From: an uncultured Acidimicrobiaceae bacterium
Lineage (GTDB): Bacteria > Actinomycetota > Acidimicrobiia > Acidimicrobiales > Bog-793
Assembly: GCA_903907185.1 (NCBI GenBank)
Contig: CAIVND010000011.1
Coordinates: 1 to 8,245, forward strand
Reading direction: 5' to 3'
Length of the DNA: 8,245 nucleotides
In this document: positions 6,446-8,245 of the stretch, one piece after another
Position numbering within the stretch: the first letter of the stretch is position 1
Layout: each line of letters begins with the position of its first letter
Notes under the pieces: model-generated
What the model saw: only the letters and a program-made list of their open reading frames with translations
What the model was told of the DNA's origin: nothing
The model's database searches: none
Translations under genes and position numbers: made by a program

Positions 6446-7627
6446 ATGCTTCGCTATCTCACCGCAGGGGAGTCTCACGGTAAGTCACTCGTTGTCGTCA
6501 TCGAGGGTCTGCCTGCCGGATTGGCAATTACCAAAGAGGAGATCTCCGGTGAGCTTGGGCGCCGTCGCCTCGGCTATGGCCGAGGACCGCGAATGCGATT
6601 TGAGCAGGACGAGATTGAACTCCTGACCGGTATCCGGCACGGTCGAACCCTTGGTTCGCCGATCGCCATTGAGATCGCCAACACCGAGTGGCCAAAGTGG
6701 ACTGAGGAGATGTCCCCCGATCCAGGAAGACCCACAAAGATCTTGACCACCCCCCGTCCTGGGCACGCCGATCTTGCGGGGATGTTGAAATTTGGTCTTG
6801 ACGACGCGCGCGATGTACTTGAGCGAGCCTCGGCACGAGAGACCGCCGCGCGCGTTGTAGCCGGGGCCTTCGCGAAGGCGCTGCTCGCCAAGATCGGTGT
6901 ATCGGTCGTCAGCCATGTCACTGCGATGGGTTCTGCGGTCTCGAAGTCGACGGTGCGGCCGCTCCCTGAGGATCTTGAGGAGCTCGATGCAACGGAGGTC
7001 CGCTGTATCGATCCGGTCGCAACCAAGGCAATGGTCGACGAGATCAAAGCGGCCGCAAAGGTCGGTGACTCGCTCGGCGGTGTTGTCGAGGTCATCGCCT
7101 ACGGCGTGCCTGTTGGCCTTGGAAGTCATGTGCATTGGGATCGCAAGATCGACGGCCTTCTGGCGCAGGCTCTCATGAGCATTCAAGCCGTGAAGGGCGT
7201 AGAGATCGGTGACGGCTTTGAGGTTGCGCACCGGCGAGGCTCTGAGGCTCACGACGAGATCTACTACGAACAGGACAGCGACACCTATGTGCGAAAGACC
7301 ACCCGCGCAGGTGGCGTTGAGGGCGGCATCACGGTTGGGGGTCCCGTCATCGCTCACGTTGCGATGAAGCCGCTGTCGACCTTGAACCGGCCAACGCTCC
7401 ACACCGTTGATGTGGTGACGAAAGAGGAGACGGTCTCGTTCAAGGAGCGCACCGATGTGACCGCCGTACCCGCAATGGGTGTCATCGCCGAGACGATGAT
7501 GGCTTTGGTGCTCGTTGATGAGGCGCTCCGCAAGTTTGGTGGTGACTCAGTAAGTGAGTTTGTCCGCAACCATGCGTCTTTTCTTGAGCACCTTGGTGAG
7601 ACACCCTCGAGCGCGGGGCCTAATTAG
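6446..7627 (+). CDS. aroC: Chorismate synthase
   Basis: A complete 393-residue chorismate synthase (EC 4.2.3.5), the last common step of the shikimate pathway: 5-enolpyruvylshikimate-3-phosphate to chorismate, with reduced FMN as cofactor. Family signatures are all present: N-terminal MLRYLTAGESHGKSL (1-15) with catalytic His11, GRGPRMRFEQD near 45-55, RPGHADLAGMLKFG (104-117) with His107, RASARETAARVVAGAFAKAL (127-146), and ERTDVTAVPAMGVIAE (334-349) near the C-terminus. Length is typical of the ~390-residue actinobacterial and Gram-positive form. The ATG at 6446 is the family's normal start; no ribosome site precedes it, and a perfect dyad ends three bases upstream. It is transcribed away from pyc. 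Other shikimate genes (aroK, aroB), often next to aroC, do not follow; a ferredoxin gene comes next after 202 nt. The 305-residue frame on its opposite strand is a codon-bias shadow. Confidence 0.98.
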   Translation: MLRYLTAGESHGKSLVVVIEGLPAGLAITKEEISGELGRRRLGYGRGPRMRFEQDEIELLTGIRHGRTLGSPIAIEIANTEWPKWTEEMSPDPGRPTKILTTPRPGHADLAGMLKFGLDDARDVLERASARETAARVVAGAFAKALLAKIGVSVVSHVTAMGSAVSKSTVRPLPEDLEELDATEVRCIDPVATKAMVDEIKAAAKVGDSLGGVVEVIAYGVPVGLGSHVHWDRKIDGLLAQALMSIQAVKGVEIGDGFEVAHRRGSEAHDEIYYEQDSDTYVRKTTRAGGVEGGITVGGPVIAHVAMKPLSTLNRPTLHTVDVVTKEETVSFKERTDVTAVPAMGVIAETMMALVLVDEALRKFGGDSVSEFVRNHASFLEHLGETPSSAGPN

Positions 7628-7654
7628 CTCGCTGAGCCCGGTCATCTTGAGCCT

Positions 7655-7666
7655 CATGGCGCCATG
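7655..7666. repeat. 12-bp perfect palindrome after aroC
   Basis: CATGGCGCCATG, starting 28 bases after the aroC stop. It has no loop and no T run follows, so it is a poor intrinsic terminator; a protein-binding site or chance are both possible. Confidence 0.3.
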
Positions 7667-7668
7667 CG

Positions 7669-7698
7669 TTGGAGCCAGCGAGCACGAGCGATTATGTT
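7669..7698 (+). promoter_or_regulatory. Putative ferredoxin-gene promoter
   Basis: TTGGAG (7669-7674), an 18-base spacer, then TATGTT (7693-7698). If used, it leaves a leader of roughly 125 nt before the ferredoxin ATG. The first copy of a 12-bp direct repeat lies in its spacer. Assigned by eye, low certainty. Confidence 0.35.
7676..7687 (+). repeat. 12-bp direct repeat, copy 1
   Basis: CAGCGAGCACGA inside the spacer of the proposed promoter; an identical copy is at 7796-7807, exactly 120 bp away. An 8-bp inverted copy of its left part (GCTCGCTG) is at 7627-7634. Possibly paired regulator sites. Confidence 0.45.
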
Positions 7699-7780
7699 AG
7701 AGATGCCCAGTGCAAGCCTTTCACCACCGAGTTGTCTTTGGAACTGCCTGAGGCCTTGATCGAGTCAGACCAATAGCCGA

Positions 7781-7801
7781 TCGCTGCCCGCTCGGCAGCG
7801 A
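7781..7801 (+). repeat. Hairpin-forming inverted repeat before the ferredoxin gene
   Basis: TCGCTGCC-CGCTC-GGCAGCGA: perfect 8-bp GC-rich arms with a five-base loop, ending 28 bases before the ferredoxin ATG. Its right arm overlaps copy 2 of the direct repeat. No T run follows, so I favour a leader hairpin or operator over a terminator. Confidence 0.5.
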
Positions 7802-7807
7802 GCACGA
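7796..7807 (+). repeat. 12-bp direct repeat, copy 2
   Basis: CAGCGAGCACGA, identical to 7676-7687; it overlaps the right arm of the hairpin at 7781-7801 and lies 22 bases before the ferredoxin start. Confidence 0.45.
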
Positions 7808-7829
7808 AACAGAAAGTAGGGACACTGCA

Positions 7830-8021
7830 ATGAAGATCACTCTTGATCTCGATGTGTGTGCAGGACACGGTCAGTGTGAAGATGCTGCCCCTGAGGTATT
7901 TACCGTCAACGACCAGGGCCTCGTGGTCCAGCTCATCGAAAATCCTGGCGAGGAGTATCGAGCAGTTGTTGAAGATGCAGCTCGACGTTGCCCGGCAGAT
8001 GTCATCAAGGTCGAAGACTAA
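7830..8021 (+). CDS. CxxHxxC-type small ferredoxin (P450-associated type)
   Basis: A 63-residue acidic ferredoxin of the kind that feeds electrons to cytochromes P450 in actinobacteria. The cluster motif is C10-A-G-H13-G-Q-C16, with the third ligand C54 in the CP pair (RRCPADVI). The usual second cysteine is replaced by His13. Three cysteines with a variant fourth position normally hold a [3Fe-4S] cluster in this family; cluster type here is inferred. The middle carries the family phrase APEVFTVNDQGLV (20-32). Length is normal (62-70 residues). The ATG at 7830 gives the expected N-terminus MKITLDLDVCAGHG; the ribosome site is weak (TAGGGA). A ferredoxin reductase gene begins 57 nt downstream, so the two are almost certainly co-transcribed as an electron-transfer pair for an oxygenase outside the window. 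An overlapping 62-residue frame at 7843 is a shadow. Confidence 0.93.
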   Translation: MKITLDLDVCAGHGQCEDAAPEVFTVNDQGLVVQLIENPGEEYRAVVEDAARRCPADVIKVED

Positions 8022-8078
8022 GAACGCTTAAGAGGTAGTTGGCCGGCGGTCGCGAACGTTTCCGAGGAGAAAAACCAG

Positions 8079-8245
8079 ATGTCCATGAACCGCATCGTGA
8101 TCGCCGGCGCCTCACTTGGTGGCCTGCGTGCGGCCGAGGCGCTACGTCTCGAGGGCTTTACCGGAGAGGTGGTCTTGGTTGGTGATGAGACGCACTTTCC
8201 GCCTTATGACCGACCGCCACTTTCCAAGGAGATCCTGAAGGGTCT
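8079..8245 (+). CDS. FAD-dependent ferredoxin reductase, N-terminal part
   Basis: The first 55 codons of a flavoprotein NAD(P)H:ferredoxin reductase of the rhodocoxin/putidaredoxin-reductase type; the rest lies beyond the window. Seen here are the FAD-binding Rossmann start RIVIAGASLGGLRAAEALR (5-23), VVLVGDE with its ribose-binding acid, and PPYDRPPLSKEILKG, a hallmark of this group. The second glycine of the standard GxGxxG is Ser (GASLGG), as is common in this family. An ATG at 8079 has GAGGAG (8064-8069) nine bases upstream; an ATG at 8085 is an alternative. The enzyme would take electrons from NAD(P)H and pass them to the ferredoxin encoded just upstream. Family confident; full length (~400 residues expected) and terminal partner are unseen. 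Confidence 0.93.
   Translation, partial: MSMNRIVIAGASLGGLRAAEALRLEGFTGEVVLVGDETHFPPYDRPPLSKEILKG

Noticed and set aside
6485..7402. 305-residue open frame on the strand opposite aroC
   Set aside because: It overlaps a complete, signature-bearing chorismate synthase; its composition (Arg/Asp/Gly/His-rich, no domain) is that of an antisense shadow of GC-rich codons.
7781..7807. Rho-independent terminator of aroC
   Set aside because: The hairpin is strong but followed by purines rather than a T run, lies over 150 bases after the aroC stop and close to the next gene's start.

Overview
The window looks like a chromosomal segment of a moderately high-GC bacterium, most likely an actinobacterium. 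The pyruvate carboxylase, leaderless-looking chorismate synthase, BioY and P450-type ferredoxin/reductase pair fit that. An Acidimicrobiia-like lineage is my guess and cannot be proven from this sequence. From about position 550 onward the genes have similar base and codon use. The first ~340 bases do not: they are visibly more GC-rich, with mostly CTG/GCG/CGC codons, and hold an internal piece of a DUF1156-type DNA methylase on the minus strand. That piece abuts, at roughly 337-352, the C-terminal end of a DedA-family membrane protein on the plus strand. Both genes have lost their 5' parts at the same point, so this is either a real recombination breakpoint or an assembly chimera.

Positions 569-6240 form a minus-strand cluster, read right to left: pyc (GTG start at 6240), bioY, a RidA-family protein, and a group-1 luciferase-like flavin oxidoreductase (LLM). 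Gaps are 60, 95 and 36 nt, consistent with one operon, perhaps with an internal promoter before bioY. Pyruvate carboxylase is a biotin enzyme and BioY imports biotin, so these two make functional sense together. The RidA and LLM proteins form a second natural pair. The LLM gene ends tail-to-tail with the DedA fragment, 16 nt apart.

The 205-nt divergent region 6241-6445 separates pyc from aroC on the plus strand. It holds a plausible promoter for each gene, each overlapped by a perfect inverted repeat, and a 9-codon upstream ORF whose stop overlaps the pyc start. aroC (6446-7627) is complete and has no ribosome binding site, suggesting a leaderless mRNA.

A 202-nt spacer (7628-7829) with a palindrome, a 12-bp direct repeat and a hairpin precedes a small CxxHxxC ferredoxin gene. 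The start of an FAD-dependent ferredoxin reductase follows and runs off the window end. These two would feed electrons to an oxygenase, probably a cytochrome P450, encoded outside the window.

I found no RNA genes, insertion sequences, CRISPR arrays or clear intrinsic terminators. Most of the window is recognisable metabolism. The strongest oddity is the junction near 345, followed by the regulatory architecture of the two intergenic regions. I see no convincing undescribed multi-gene system.
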